A DNA stretch of 64,000 bases from Antitrichia curtipendula (lineage: Eukaryota; Streptophyta; Bryopsida; Hypnales; Leucodontaceae): the NCBI GenBank assembly GCA_951230915.1, contig OX579639.1, positions 22,940,001 through 23,004,000 on the forward strand. Reading direction: 5' to 3'. The position numbers and the translations under genes were made by a program. Position 1 is the first letter of the stretch. Each line of letters begins with the position of its first letter. Shown one piece after another: positions 22,791 through 33,985 of this stretch. The notes beneath the pieces were generated by a model, which saw nothing but the letters and a program-made list of their open reading frames with translations, had not been told where the DNA came from and did not search any database.

Positions 22791-23429
22791 TAGTTTAAAG
22801 TCATTTCGGACCAATGAAACGGAATTTCATTGCCAAAAAACATAAGATACAACGAGCCACAAGTGGCTTGGCAAAAACAAACACAGTGCACACAGTTTTG
22901 AACTCAATGATCTGATAATTGTCTGTTGTCAGTTTTGTTGGCCGGCTCAGGCTCTACTTGGCATGTTGTTTGGGCATTGGAAAATAAAATGTTTCCTTTT
23001 GTGACAACAACAAAACAAAATTTTAAAAATCACATAAATTACATAAACAATCTGAAAATCACTCACTGACGGACCTCCATCGTAAGAAGTTCACAGTCAC
23101 AGTACCACAGTTTCCATTGGTCGTTTTATCTGCAATGAAACTAGAAAAATTAATTCCAACTCCAAGTGATGAGAATTTGACCTTAGCCAGTGGTAAGTAA
23201 CAACACCTGTCAGATGTACGATGACTACTATTGTTCCCAATCCTTTACAATTTAAAAAAAAAAAATTTAACTTTTTTTTGACCCAAATGAAACAGAATTT
23301 CATTGCAAAAGAATTTAATTAGACAATTACAAAATTTTCAATAACTTATTGACTTTCTGCTAGCAACTCTAACTAAAGTTAATTAGCTACTCAGACGAAC
23401 TTAACTTCAAGCTTAGTAAGCATATTTAA
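22791..23429. other. AT-rich DNA, no feature seen
   Basis: No gene, RNA gene or element end was recognised. Small reading frames here are chance. Confidence 0.4.
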
Positions 23430-24366
23430 CCCCTAAAGGACCAAACACCGTTTTTTGACAACATAGCGATTTTGGGCAGCTCACTATGACCGGAATTTTT
23501 CTTTTTTCTCTTTGAAATTTTCACATAAGATGTGCCCGAGGAGTAGCTTTAAGGTCCAACAATTTTCGTAACTTTTGACTACATGGTTAAAAAGTTATTG
23601 CATGATATGTCATTTTCATTGTTCGGCGGGCAGCTGGGGCAGCAAAAAAAACTTCTTTAAAAGTCACTTTTAAAAATTTTAAAAAAATTTGAAATTGGTT
23701 CTTTAGATTTATATGTACGTGGGAGGCTTTGAATCATTCCATTCCGATCAATGAGTCAAAAGTTATGAGGATTCTTAGTTTGAGGGTAGTTATGGAATCT
23801 CTACTCCAAAATAAACTTTGAAGTCCTTTATTTAACTCGATTTTCAATATTTAAAAAATAAAATAAAAACATTGGATGTAGATTGTTTATTACAACATTA
23901 CAATCATTGGGATTGGCATTTCTCAATTTCATAAATAAATTTTTGACAATTTAGTGCTTTGAATCATTCTCTACCTCTTCCTACTTACTATTTTTTTCCT
24001 ATATGTTGTACAATTCCAAATGATCTGAAAATTTTCAAGCATGTAGCCAACTTGCCTTGAAGAATTAAACCAAAGAGTAACCATCATTTTGGACATTTTT
24101 TCATACAAATGTGACCTTGTGGAGGGCAGCTGCCCGTTTTTTTGCAGGGACAAAAAAAGGATTTTTGTCAATTCAAACGCTATTATCTTGCAATCCACTT
24201 GGTGGAAAATTCTGAATTTTTTTTCGCATCTTCTTAAACAAGTTTACTACAAGATCTTACGGCTACAAGTGTCCAAAAATGTTTTTTTTCTAAAATTTGG
24301 CACTAGTATTAGAAATGGCAGTTCTGGAGCGGTTTGGGTGAAAACATAGTCAAAAACCTTTAGGGG
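23430..24366 (+). mobile_element. TTAA-flanked piggyBac-like element, copy D (937 bp, best preserved)
   Basis: Both flanks are exact TTAA (23426-23429, 24367-24370). The ends are CCCCTAAAGG and CCTTTAGGGG, perfect inverted repeats of 10 bp, followed by looser subterminal similarity (TTTTTTGACAACATAG versus TTTTTGACTATGTTTT). The body shares the family's AAAGTTATG and ATCTTGCAATCCAC blocks. No transposase ORF. Confidence 0.8.
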
Positions 24367-24400
24367 TTAAGGATTATCAAATTGAGAACTCCAGAACATT

Positions 24401-24814
24401 TAAGGTAGTATGCTCTTAAAGCGATCATTTAAGGGCTGGTCTGCCTTTTTCACAGGCTTTCGTGGACGAAAATATGTTTAGATCATTTTTCAGAGAAAGA
24501 ACAATGGATGTGGTACCTAACACAAGTGGTTTTGTATTTTTCCAAGCATTTTTGAATTACTTATGAATTTTCAAAGATTCAGGGCATAGGCACCTATTTG
24601 TGACCATAGGTCTTCCAAAATCTGTCCACTTGCAACTTGTAAAGAGATGTGCAGAAATCAAAGACAATGATTGGCTCTTGCAATAGAAAAACATTTTTTC
24701 CTCAATGCATTCAATTGCTAAACTGGTCCATTTAAGGATCACCCCATCTCTATTCTTCACCTAAAAATAGGGGCGGTTTCAAGAAGATGGGTGCTTTTAG
24801 AGCACAATACCTTA
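24401..24814. mobile_element. TA-flanked AGGTA-ended MITE, about 410 bp
   Basis: The left terminus TAAGGTAGTATGCTCTTAAA and the reversed right terminus TAAGGTATTGTGCTCTAAAA are imperfect inverted repeats of about 24 bp including the TA. Its middle is an inverted relative of the 18.9-kb element. Non-coding. Confidence 0.65.
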
Positions 24815-24869
24815 GTAGCATGCACTGTCAATGCCTTGGCTTTACAATAGTGAAATGGTGTGGAATATA

Positions 24870-25832
24870 AGGTAGAAGGCTCAGAAAGCTCTCATCTAAG
24901 GGAAGAAAGACCCTTGTGCAGAAATGGGTGGACCCAAAGAATTATTACATATTTTTAGAAGAAAGAGAAATGAAGAATACAACAATGAAAATTTTAATTT
25001 TAGTTTTCTGACTTGGAATGAATAAGATATGATTTTTCAAAGTCAAAGGTGCCTAGGTCCCTATTAATGCTCATAGGTGCAACTGTAATGAATCAAAACA
25101 CGCCTTTAAATGGAGCCAGTGAGTTCAAGAATGATCCATTGTACGCTTCCATTCCATTCATTCCCCATTGTAAATCAAAATTTATTTCCACCCCTAAACG
25201 CCCCAGAGTTTCCTCATATAGTTTCAAGTCCATTTCAAAGTGTTGTAACTTTTGCATCTGATGTCTGAATTCAATAAACTTTGTTGAGAAAGTTGCACTC
25301 TCTCTTTTAGTTTTCGTGATAAAATTTTAAGATCAATCAAAGATGTACTGATTTCTTGGAAGCCAATCAAAGTTCACAGGCTCAATTTGAGTTCACCAAA
25401 CTGCATTTGATGGCTGCAACTTTGGCGGTTTGTTTCTTCTTCATAAAATGTCCGTTTCCAATAAAGTTATTTTGGAAAAGTTGCACATACTAGTCTAGTT
25501 TGTGTGGTTAAAATTTCACATCAATCCAAGAAATTATGAGTGACTGAGAATCATTTTAGTGGAAGGAGGTTTAGCTTTTAGATGTGTTTTTTTGCTATTT
25601 TTTTACATTTCAATGCCATTTTGCAGACCTCACCAAATTCAAGACTTTATTATGAGCAAAATCACAAATAATTGTAAACCATGTGACATGCTCAATAGCC
25701 TAAAACCACACACATGGTATGGCAATTTCTCACCGCACAAAGCCACTTCCATTTCAACATTCATGTGCACTGTTTTGGGCACTTTTGTAAGGAAGGTTCT
25801 TAATGCCCGAACTATTTTCTAGCCTTCTACCT
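24870..25832. mobile_element. TA-flanked AGGTAGAAGGCT-ended element, 963 bp
   Basis: The left end AGGTAGAAGGCTCAGAAA and the right end TTTTCTAGCCTTCTACCT are inverted repeats, with TA outside both (24868-24869, 25833-25834). The right-end phrase TTAATGCCCGAACTATT recurs at about 30233-30262, showing another copy. Non-coding. Confidence 0.7.
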
Positions 25833-25974
25833 TATAATAAACTTACTTCATGAGTAAGTTAGCTGAGTGGATAGGTGGATGCTCAAAGTGTTGAGCAGGG
25901 TGCATGAAGGTTATGTTACAGTTGAATAAAAAGCTCTAGTACATTCTACTTTCATGTTCCAAAGCATTATTGTG

Positions 25975-26149
25975 TCCTAACTTTTTTTCCTGGGCACCGA
26001 TTGAAACTAAAAAAAAACTATATATCCATGAAGCTCTTGCAAAATCACACATCCTTAAAAAAATACAAAAACATTCACTATAATTTGAGACAATAGGAAC
26101 CTACCCGAGCCCAAATTGTCTTCTGAGGGGACAAATGGTTCTTTAGCGG
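25975..26149 (-). mobile_element. Fragment of the TTAA family (reverse orientation)
   Basis: The reverse complement of the left end of copies A and G: GGGCACCGATTGAAA, GACAATAGGAACCTACCCG and CTTTAGCGG at the terminus, then TGAA in place of TTAA. The other end is missing. Confidence 0.6.
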
Positions 26150-26406
26150 TGAAGTACTTGCATAGAAATTTTTCCTTTCTAATAATTAAAGACTATTCTC
26201 AATATGTGCGGAATGCTAATATGGGTGCATAGTAATAATGGTACCTTTGTTTTGGGCATTGAATACGCCTTAGAATTCCAAGGCCAATTACAACCCTTAC
26301 ACACCCATACACACACTCCACATATGCACCCACAAAAGACAACCTTGTTTATATGTGGCACTTTATGTCTAGTGCAACTTCTTCTTTTTTGTTTATCTTT
26401 CATTAA

Positions 26407-27889
26407 TCTCTAAAAGACCAAGGCATTTCTTCCATCAAAAGACACTCAAACTTGGGGAGTTCACTTAGAGTAGCCATTAAAAACCACGTGCGAACAAAAC
26501 TTTGGACTCCCTATATACTTTTTGAATTTTAAATTAAAAAATATATAAAAAATATGAATAAATTTTCTTACTTTGAAATTTTATGTTTTGAATTATTGAT
26601 ATTTCTATTTGTTAATGATAATTAGTTACAAATTTTTGAAGTAAAAAGATACACTATAGAACTGAAAAATAACTTTCACACCCCTATATTATATAAGAAA
26701 AAATTGACTAAAAAATGAACAAAAAATTCCTAAAAATAATTCTCTATTGAAAGCTCATTTTGAGTTGAATATTGATTCAATGGTCATCTAAATGTGTTCT
26801 CTATAACTATTTGAGTTGAAAAACATGCCATTGTAGTTCATTTTCAACTTCTTTTAAAAATCATTTCATATTTTATTTGAGTTGGAAATTTTGGCAATAG
26901 AACCCTATAGTCATTATTAAACAATGCTCAAAATTTTAGGTTGAAATTACAATTTATTAGAAACCACTTGTTCACACGTGGTTTGTTGTAGTAGAACTAA
27001 GTGCATTCCCCAAGCACTTGAAATTGTCATATCTAGTGCAAAGAGAGAAACTTTAGAAATTGTGTGTTTTTGCATAATTAACCATAGGATTTTTCTTATA
27101 TTAGACTAGTATAAGAATGTGTGGAAAAAATTTCAAGAATTTTGACCAGATAGATTGCAAGATATTTGCATTTAAAGTGAAGAAAAAAAGTTTTTTGCAC
27201 CTTGTTCAACTAGATTTTTTGGCTTTGAATCTTCTTAACTTAAATTTTTTGCATTGAAGATGATGTTTTCCTAATATTTTATGTTGAATAGTTGAGTTGA
27301 AAATCTAGAAGAAAAAAAATAGGAACAAACCATTTAATTTTCACTCATTAAAAAATTGTTAAGTATAAGTAGGTTCAAAATTAAAGGGAACACTTTATTG
27401 TTAATAGCTTTAAGATGGAACCGAAACACAATAATACCAATGGTTAAATTGTTTGAACATGCAAACTCAACCCTATCTAACAATTTATTTATTTTTAAAT
27501 TGCATTCAAAAATGAGCTTTATAAGTTATTTTTTCAAGAAGATGCTTAGATTGCTCGAAAAACTAAGATTGTCCATAACTTTGTCATCACTAGTCCAAAT
27601 AAAATGAATCAAAGCTTCACATTCAAACAAAAATATAATCTTTTAGGAAAAAATTAATATTATTTTAATTAACTTTTGTGATTTTTTTTGTGTTGCCCGC
27701 CAAACTCCAATTTTGCTTATTGTGCCATAACTTTTGCTTCCGGGCACCAATTGAGATTAAAAAAAAACTGTATATCCACAAAGCTCTCATACAATTGCAC
27801 ATCCTCAAAAAGTTTCATTAAAATTTGAGGTCATAAGAACCTACCCAAACCCAAATTGTCTCCCAAGGGAACAAACAATCCTCTAGGGG
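26407..27889 (-). mobile_element. TTAA-flanked piggyBac-like element, copy E, interrupted by a nested element
   Basis: TTAA is at 26403-26406 and 27890-27893. The reversed ends are CCCCTAGAG and a decayed TCTCTAAAAG. The total is 1,483 bp, but removing the 564-bp nested element and its duplication gives about 910 bp, the family length. The body is the reverse complement of copy G, including the CTTTAAATGCAAATATCTTGC block. Confidence 0.75.
26451..27014. mobile_element. Nested 564-bp long-TIR element
   Basis: Inverted termini of about 47 bp (26451-26497, 26968-27014) start CTTGGGGA and contain AAACCACGTGYGAACAA near their inner edge. Flanks CACTCAAA and CACTTGAAA look like a diverged 8-9-bp target duplication. 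Long TIRs with 8-9-bp duplications fit Mutator-like or hAT-type MITEs. Non-coding and AT-rich inside. Confidence 0.65.
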
Positions 27890-27897
27890 TTAATTAA

Positions 27898-28710
27898 CCC
27901 CGAAGTGCCTAAGCCTTTCCAAGTGTGTTCTTCCTATGAAAAAAGAGCATGGACTTATAGTTATCCCCAATGACGCAAATTTTTTTTAATTTTTAAATCT
28001 AACCTTACAGATGTTTAAAGAGCTAGCTTATTAGTATGTAAACCAATTTTGAGTGCAAAATTGCATAGAAGTTGTGAGATCATAACAAGAGAAATGTATG
28101 TTTTCTATTTTTAGTATGCTGCCCCTCCTCACAATGTTTGAGAAATTTGCAAATAAATATTTTTGGGGATTGGAGGTGACATGAACAACTACAAATTATG
28201 TTAGCACACTAAAATACACTTTCAAAAAACTTAATTTCACATGAAAAGCTATCAAACTCATTACACAATCCACCTTGCAATTGTTGAAATGCAATATTTT
28301 TTATAAGTAAAAATCGCAAATAACTCCAAATCAACACTTGCATGTTTAAATTTTCAACGGTGAAAATCATGAAAACACTTTACTCTTTCCATTGGGACCA
28401 TTTTCAAAGCAAATGGATAAGTACAACTTTTTAGATCTCATATCAAGTGAAATTGGCAAGCTTTGTTCAAAGCCAGGAAATCAAGTAAAATTTGCAAACT
28501 TTACTCTTCCACTAATGATACATATATGCCTTTGAGGACCTCTCAAAAATCCAATATTTACCTTTTTAGTGAAAAATAAAAATTTCCAGTAGTTAATCTT
28601 TAATACTGCCCGTGAAATTTTTTTAACCGGTCAAAGAAATTTAACTGCCCGTACCCGAATGAGCCTGAAATTTTGCAGCGACCATATTTGGTCGCTCAGG
28701 CAGTTAGGGG
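27898..28710 (+). mobile_element. TTAA-flanked element F (813 bp), different body
   Basis: TTAA (27894-27897) and TTAA (28711-28714) flank CCCCGAAGTGCCTAAGC and its inverted partner GCTCAGGCAGTTAGGGG. The internal sequence does not match copies A-E or G. A hairpin GCGACCATATTTGGTCGC lies just inside the right end. It abuts copy E directly (GGGG-TTAATTAA-CCCC). Non-coding. Confidence 0.65.
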
Positions 28711-28714
28711 TTAA

Positions 28715-29638
28715 TAAACACGTCCACTTATTTTGCACTTGAGAGGCCACACTGCACATCCACTACATAATCGTTTGGATCATAACATACATTAGGAACA
28801 TTGTTGTCAAATCCTTAATACTTCCATAACTACCTCCAAAAGGATTAGTATTTACGGGACAGGACAGAGTTATGAATAATGCACAAAGCCACCTGTCTGT
28901 AAATACTGAGTTAACATAGGCACGACAGCTTTGCTTGTTGGCGATATCACAAACAAACTTTTTTGTTGTTACGTTTTTGGCACTCCATCATCAATCCTAA
29001 GTTAACCATTTCTTCTTATTTGTGGCTACGCAGTTAACTGTTAAAAGTTACTTTTAACTGTGGCTTTTTGTGTCAGTTTTAATAAGTCATTTCTGCCCCT
29101 TAGTCAGCAGTGTCACTTTTTCCCCGTTCCCATCAGACTCTGAGAAACAAACAAACGGAGCTTGTCTTTTATGCTTTCAAAGCTGTAAGTAAAGGTAAGC
29201 CCTGTTGCATGCGGAAGATCAACAGAAAGCTTTCACTTGAGAGAGTGCCATGGTCTGACTGAATAAGTTAAGGTAAAGGGGCAGTACAGTAGTGTGGAGC
29301 ATCCCACTGGGCGGGGATGCTCAGAGAAGTTATGTTTTAAGCCCTGAAGCTCCACCAGGAAAGGGCTGGGCGAGTCGCGACAACAATTTTTCCCATTGCT
29401 TCCATTTTGCAGCCAAGCCAAGCCAAGCTCTCAGACAGTCCTCCCACAATCAATTCGAGCTTTCGCATCTCTTTGTGGAAATCTGGAATTTTTTTTAGTT
29501 TCAGAATCTGATGAGAGAGTCGTTTTGAAAAGAGCCATGTCTGGAGTCCATGTGTTTCAAAAAAAAAAGAAAGAAAAAAAGAGCCTAGAGCGCCTGCATG
29601 TTTGAGAACGCAAGCGGCTGCACACGTAAGTTACAAGG
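28715..29638. other. Intergenic DNA of mixed composition
   Basis: Some moderate-GC sequence at 29.1-29.6 kb with small ORFs on both strands but no family signature. A short inverted repeat, GAGCATCCC...GGGGATGCTC, is at about 29298-29322. Confidence 0.35.
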
Positions 29639-29903
29639 ATGCACAGCTCCCTGTCCGGCTTCTCAAGCATTAAGAGCAGGACAGGGCTTATGGTACGTTC
29701 CCGCTTGGTCTTAGAGCATCTGCAATGCACCCTTCAACGGCGACCGTATCATCAGCACTGTGCCGAGTGGTTTGTCGTTTGTAATTAAAACTGCACTCCC
29801 ATGCAACGGTTATGTGGGGTGGGTGGGGTCCACCTCCACGGCCTCGGTATGTGAACCCCCTTGGGATCGGCAAATTTGCAGAATGTGAAGGGCCTGCAAG
29901 CGG
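29639..29903. repeat. 265-bp direct repeat, copy 1
   Basis: It matches 30269-30533 along its whole length with substitutions and small indels. Shared phrases are TTGGTCTTAGAGCAT, AATGCACCCTTCAAC, TTTGTCGTTTGTAATTAAAA and CCTTGGGATCG. No long ORF is shared between copies, so this is probably a dispersed element, not a gene. Confidence 0.65.
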
Positions 29904-30141
29904 CTGCACATCGAGGCCTCCAACTGCAAACATGGCATAAGGTAACAGGTCCAGAAATCGCCCATCTAAGAGCTGAAACTGAATTTTGGGAAGGCAAAAC
30001 TTCTTGAAACATTTTTCAGTAAATTTTTTTTGAAAGAGAAGTGGATTTGGCATCTGACCTAAGTCGTTTTATATTTTTTGGAGCTTTTCTTAATTAGTAA
30101 TGAAGTTTTGAAGTTGAACTGGCATAGGGCTTCAAAATCGT

Positions 30142-30226
30142 CCACCCCTAAAATGTACATTGTTTGTACATTAGTGAAGGCTATGAAAAAACAGCATGTA
30201 CAAATCATGTATATTTTAGGAGTGGG
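30142..30226. repeat. Short hairpin between the direct repeats
   Basis: Arms of about 29 bp (30142-30170 and 30197-30226) start CCACCCCTAAAATGTACA on one strand and CCCACTCCTAAAATATAC on the other, with a loop of about 26 bp. A similar phrase occurs inside the 33.5-kb element. Confidence 0.6.
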
Positions 30227-30268
30227 CAGTTCTTAATGCCCGAACTATTCTCAAGCCTTCTACCTTAA

Positions 30269-30533
30269 TGCACAACTCCATGCTCGCTCTCAAGCTATAA
30301 AAGTAGGACAAGCTCATGGTATGTTCCCGGTTGGTCTTAGAGCATTTGCAATGCACCCTTCAACAGTGACAATATTGGCACAATGACCGTATCAGCACTG
30401 TGTTGAGTGTTTTGTCGTTTGTAATTAAAATTGCACTTCAATGCAACGGTTATAGGGGGGCTCCACCTCCACAGCCTCGGTATGCAACTCCCTTGGGATC
30501 GACAAATTTGCAAAATGTGAAGGGCTTGCAAGT
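30269..30533. repeat. 265-bp direct repeat, copy 2
   Basis: Partner of 29639-29903, same orientation, 630 bp downstream. The right end of a TA-flanked element (GCCTTCTACCT|TA) lies immediately upstream. Confidence 0.65.
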
Positions 30534-32567
30534 TGACTCACTGTATAAATAATCATTATTGTCAACCCTTTTCCACATTGTTATGAGTGACAATCAATTC
30601 AATCTTCCCTTGTTTTAGTACAAAGTTTTTTAAATGTGGATTCTTTTGTTTCTTTTTTTATAATGTGAAATAGTCCATTTGACGTGGGGATTGCCAGCTT
30701 TGCATTGGGTCAATTTTTCCAAAGGAAAATCTGGCACTTTCATGGCCTCATGCAATGGCCTGCCATTTACCAATATAGGGCTTGTCTGCCAAGTACGCTT
30801 TGCAGATGCCCTTGGCAAGGATCTTATGGCCTCTTGCCATGTGAGTTGGGCAAGCAAAGTTAGCGAGGGGTTATGTGGTCCAAGTTTGCAATTGTAGTGT
30901 CGTGTAGACCTGGTGGATAGGGGGAGAGATTGAATAAGAATCCCCCACGTATTGATTCCCTCAAGATTGTCCAATCTCAACCAATGAGGTTGCCCACCAA
31001 TTTTGGTGAAACTTGAAATCCTCCTATTCTAGCCACCAAGGCCGGCAAGACAATCGGTGTTCATTTCTTGTTTTCTAGTGTGTGTTTTGCTAGCCCGACT
31101 CACATGGCAAGAGGCCCTTAGGATGCGGTCTTAGGTGTAGGATTTACATCGCATTCTCACCTAGATTCTTTGGTATCCACCAAACCTACATAGCATGTGA
31201 TGTGGCATGGAAATAGAGAATTGATTTTATGGTCATTACTTCCTAAAAAACGGGGAAGTAAGCAACTGTAAGAAGGTGCTTAGTAATTTCAAGACATTAA
31301 TATTTGAGAGATTGTGGGCATTTTTATGTATTTGAGATTTACATAGGCCATTATGTAAGAGCAGTGGCTGCTGAAGGCAAAATAACAAGACTTGACTTTG
31401 TATTATAAAAAAATATTGAAATTATTCAACAACAACCCCACATAGATTAGAAGGTCACTTTTGTTGTGAGTGAATGAAGATGTACAATCAATCTAATTTA
31501 CAAGTGGGTGGTAGGAGGTTAAACAACCTCTCCACCTAGTATTTAGTGCACATGTGTTCGCATCAAGATTGAAGTGATATCTTTTCTACTCGCTTTTTCA
31601 GTATTTGGACTTTCTTTACAGTTAATTTTCCTTGGATTTGGCAAGGTGATTTGTAAATTATTATAATCATTCAAACCTTGAAAATTTGATTATTTTTTGC
31701 CAAGGGTAACCTCTAGCTGTAAAAGACATGTGGTCTCTCATGATGGTTGCAAAGTGAACATGTCTTTTGAACATATAGTGAGGCAAAGGTTACAAGTGAT
31801 TTAAATCCAATTTAACTCAATTTATTTTATTTTTAAAATTCCCAATGCCAACCCCAACCAACAACCCTAACCCTAACTTGTTTACATAAATATCCAAACT
31901 ATTTTATAATTGAAAAAGATGATTTTAAACATATGTACTGGACCTAAATTTTAGATACTGAAATCTATTTGTTGGTGATGTCCCACAAGGAGAATACTAG
32001 AGGTAGCCCCCCTTTGACCCTAATTTAAGGTGGGCTATCCAAAATGTGCCACTACCATGAACCACCATCTTTGCCAACAAGAAAGTGAATGAAAATTTGA
32101 CTAGTCTAATAATAGTAACTAGGCATAGAAGCCAACAATGGCGATTTTTGTGCTACCCATTGGCTTAGTTCACTTCCAAATGGAATTCATGAGCCACTAA
32201 TACCTCCAAACGTGGGTCCTAGAAAATTAACATTTGTTGGGCACGTGGGTTAGGCCTGAGTGAACATAAAATAGTATAATGGGTGGTTTCGTTCCCTGAC
32301 AAGGGAGGGATAATACCTCCCAAGATGCCTGGGGCAAAATAAGGTTATAATGTGAGCAAAACTATTGGTTGCGCGGGTGGAATTCATTACCATGGTATTG
32401 GTGGATGCAAGGTGAAAAGTGGAATCAGGCAGGCAGACGTACGTTGCAACTTTGAATTGGCCACAATAAGCAGCTACAGTGTCCTAATGTACATTAATTT
32501 GTGCAAGGGGCTCCTACTTCTCCGGAGAGCAAAAGGGCCCCCTGCACACTGGTTAATAATGTTATGA
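30534..32567. other. AT-rich intergenic DNA with element ends
   Basis: No gene recognised. TA|AGGTGGGCTATCCAAAATG at about 32028 looks like the end of an AGGTRG element, and the phrase TTTGACTAGTCTAATAATA (about 32097) recurs near 43690 and 44030. Confidence 0.4.
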
Positions 32568-32753
32568 ATTGACCCCCTCATTGCCCCGTGCTTTACCCTT
32601 GAAAAAAAAATTTAATTTTTTAAATTTGCAACACATGATAAATTTTGAAAATTATGTTGGAGAGGTGAAGAAATACAAATAAAGCAATAAATCCGGCTCA
32701 AAATAGGGGGCAATTTTTTACGTTTACCCTGGACTGGGGCAATGAGGGGGGCC
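32568..32753. repeat. GC-rich hairpin-ended unit 1 (about 186 bp)
   Basis: It starts GACCCCCTCATTGCCCC and ends GGGGCAATGAGGGGGGCC, inverted partners. The centre is AT-rich (AATTTTTTAAATTTGCA). Confidence 0.55.
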
Positions 32754-32765
32754 ATCCTCCGGCCG

Positions 32766-32973
32766 GGGTGAACTGACCCCCTCGCTCGGCCCTGCGGGCT
32801 GACCCTGTTTTTCGCACAAATTTTTTTTTTGCAAATTTTGAATTCATATTTGGGATCAGAGCCCCCTAATTAGTCCAATTACATCAGTAATAATCCCTGG
32901 ATCGGCCCAAAATAGTTTTTTTTTTTATTACATGCACCCCTGGTAAGGCCGAGCGAGGGGGTCAATCCACCCC
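32766..32973. repeat. GC-rich hairpin-ended unit 2 (208 bp)
   Basis: The arms GGTGAACTGACCCCCTCGCT and AGCGAGGGGGTCAATCCACC are inverted partners. The centre has AATTTTGAATTCATATTTGG and CAGAGCCCCCTAATTAG, also found in unit 3 and, inverted, at 20.5 kb. Confidence 0.6.
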
Positions 32974-33471
32974 GATCCATCCTCCCTGGCCCTGGCAGGC
33001 GGTCAGTCCCAAACTAATGGGGAAAAAAAGGGTAAAACGTGATTGAACCCCCTTTTGTTAGCTGAAAATAGACTGGGTTCCCCAATTGTACCCTGATCTT
33101 GGGGGTCCAATGTGCCCTAAGTTCCCAACCCTACCAACTGTTTTTCTTTTGGCACCCAAAATTGGGATGTTATTAATTCAAATCAAGTGGCACCCTCCTT
33201 GAATAGCCCAATTGGGTGAAAAGGAAGGACACCAAGTTTAGGGGGAGTTCAGAGAGCTCGTCAACTGAAGGTTGTCAACCTTTTAGAGTGGCACCTGATT
33301 TGGGAAGTGCCTTCAACGGAGCATACCCACACTGGACTGTACTGGACCCTCGAATACTGGACTGCAGATTATTGACTGAAAGCCACTTGTGCATATGTAC
33401 ACCTGGAGCAGGTGTCCACGTGGCAGTATTGGTAATATCGAGACCCTGGGGTCAAATACAGACAGGATTTA

Positions 33472-33757
33472 TGGTAGGGGGCTGTAAAAGCAACCTGTCT
33501 CTAAAAGCGATCTGGTAGATTTTGCCTCTAACATGTACCAGAAGTGTACATTTCAGGAGGGGGTCGCTTTTAGAAACCACTGTTTTTCAACTTCAAAAAT
33601 TCATAACTAATTCCATGAAGGTCCAAAAAATATGAAACCACTTGGGTTAAATTCCAATTCCATTTTTCTTACCATGAAAATTTACTGAAAATTGTTTTAA
33701 GGAGTTTAGCTTCCCCCAAATCAGCTGGTAAAGGGTTGCTTTTACAGCCACCTACCT
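33472..33757. mobile_element. TA-flanked AGGTAGG-ended MITE (286 bp)
   Basis: The termini TGGTAGGGGGCTGTAAAAGC and, reversed, AGGTAGGTGGCTGTAAAAGC are inverted repeats of about 24 bp with TA on both sides (33470-33471, 33758-33759). The middle contains TCGCTTTTAGAAACCACTG, also seen at about 14370 in the transposase-bearing element. Non-coding. Confidence 0.75.
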
Positions 33758-33759
33758 TA

Positions 33760-33985
33760 CAGCTCCCCTCGCTCGTCCCCCTCTAAAAACTCTGAATTTC
33801 TTAATTTTCCATGCATGAATTTTTTTTATAAATTCTGAATTCATATTTTGCAATCAGAGACCCCAAATTAGCTAGAGGGGGCTGTAGAAAATAGATTTTA
33901 CATGGCACAAAATAGGGGGCTTTTTTTTTATGTGCACCCCTGGATGGACTTGGCAGGACGAGCAAAGGGGCCAATTCACCCCGTC
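33760..33985. repeat. GC-rich hairpin-ended unit 3 (about 225 bp)
   Basis: Arms CCCCTCGCTCGTCC and GGACGAGCAAAGGGG, with the same AATTCATATTTTGCAATCAG centre as unit 2. Confidence 0.55.

Noticed and set aside
25855..25917. tRNA-like stretch (TAGCTGAGTGGAT with later GGTTATGTTAC)
   Set aside because: The B box is poor and no full cloverleaf can be drawn. It may be a decayed SINE head but cannot be supported as a tRNA gene.
29688..30053. 121-aa minus-strand ORF
   Set aside because: Overlaps the 265-bp repeat and is not conserved in frame in the second copy.
31856..31880. Telomere-like CCCTAA units
   Set aside because: Only about two units in an AT-rich context; no interstitial telomere array.
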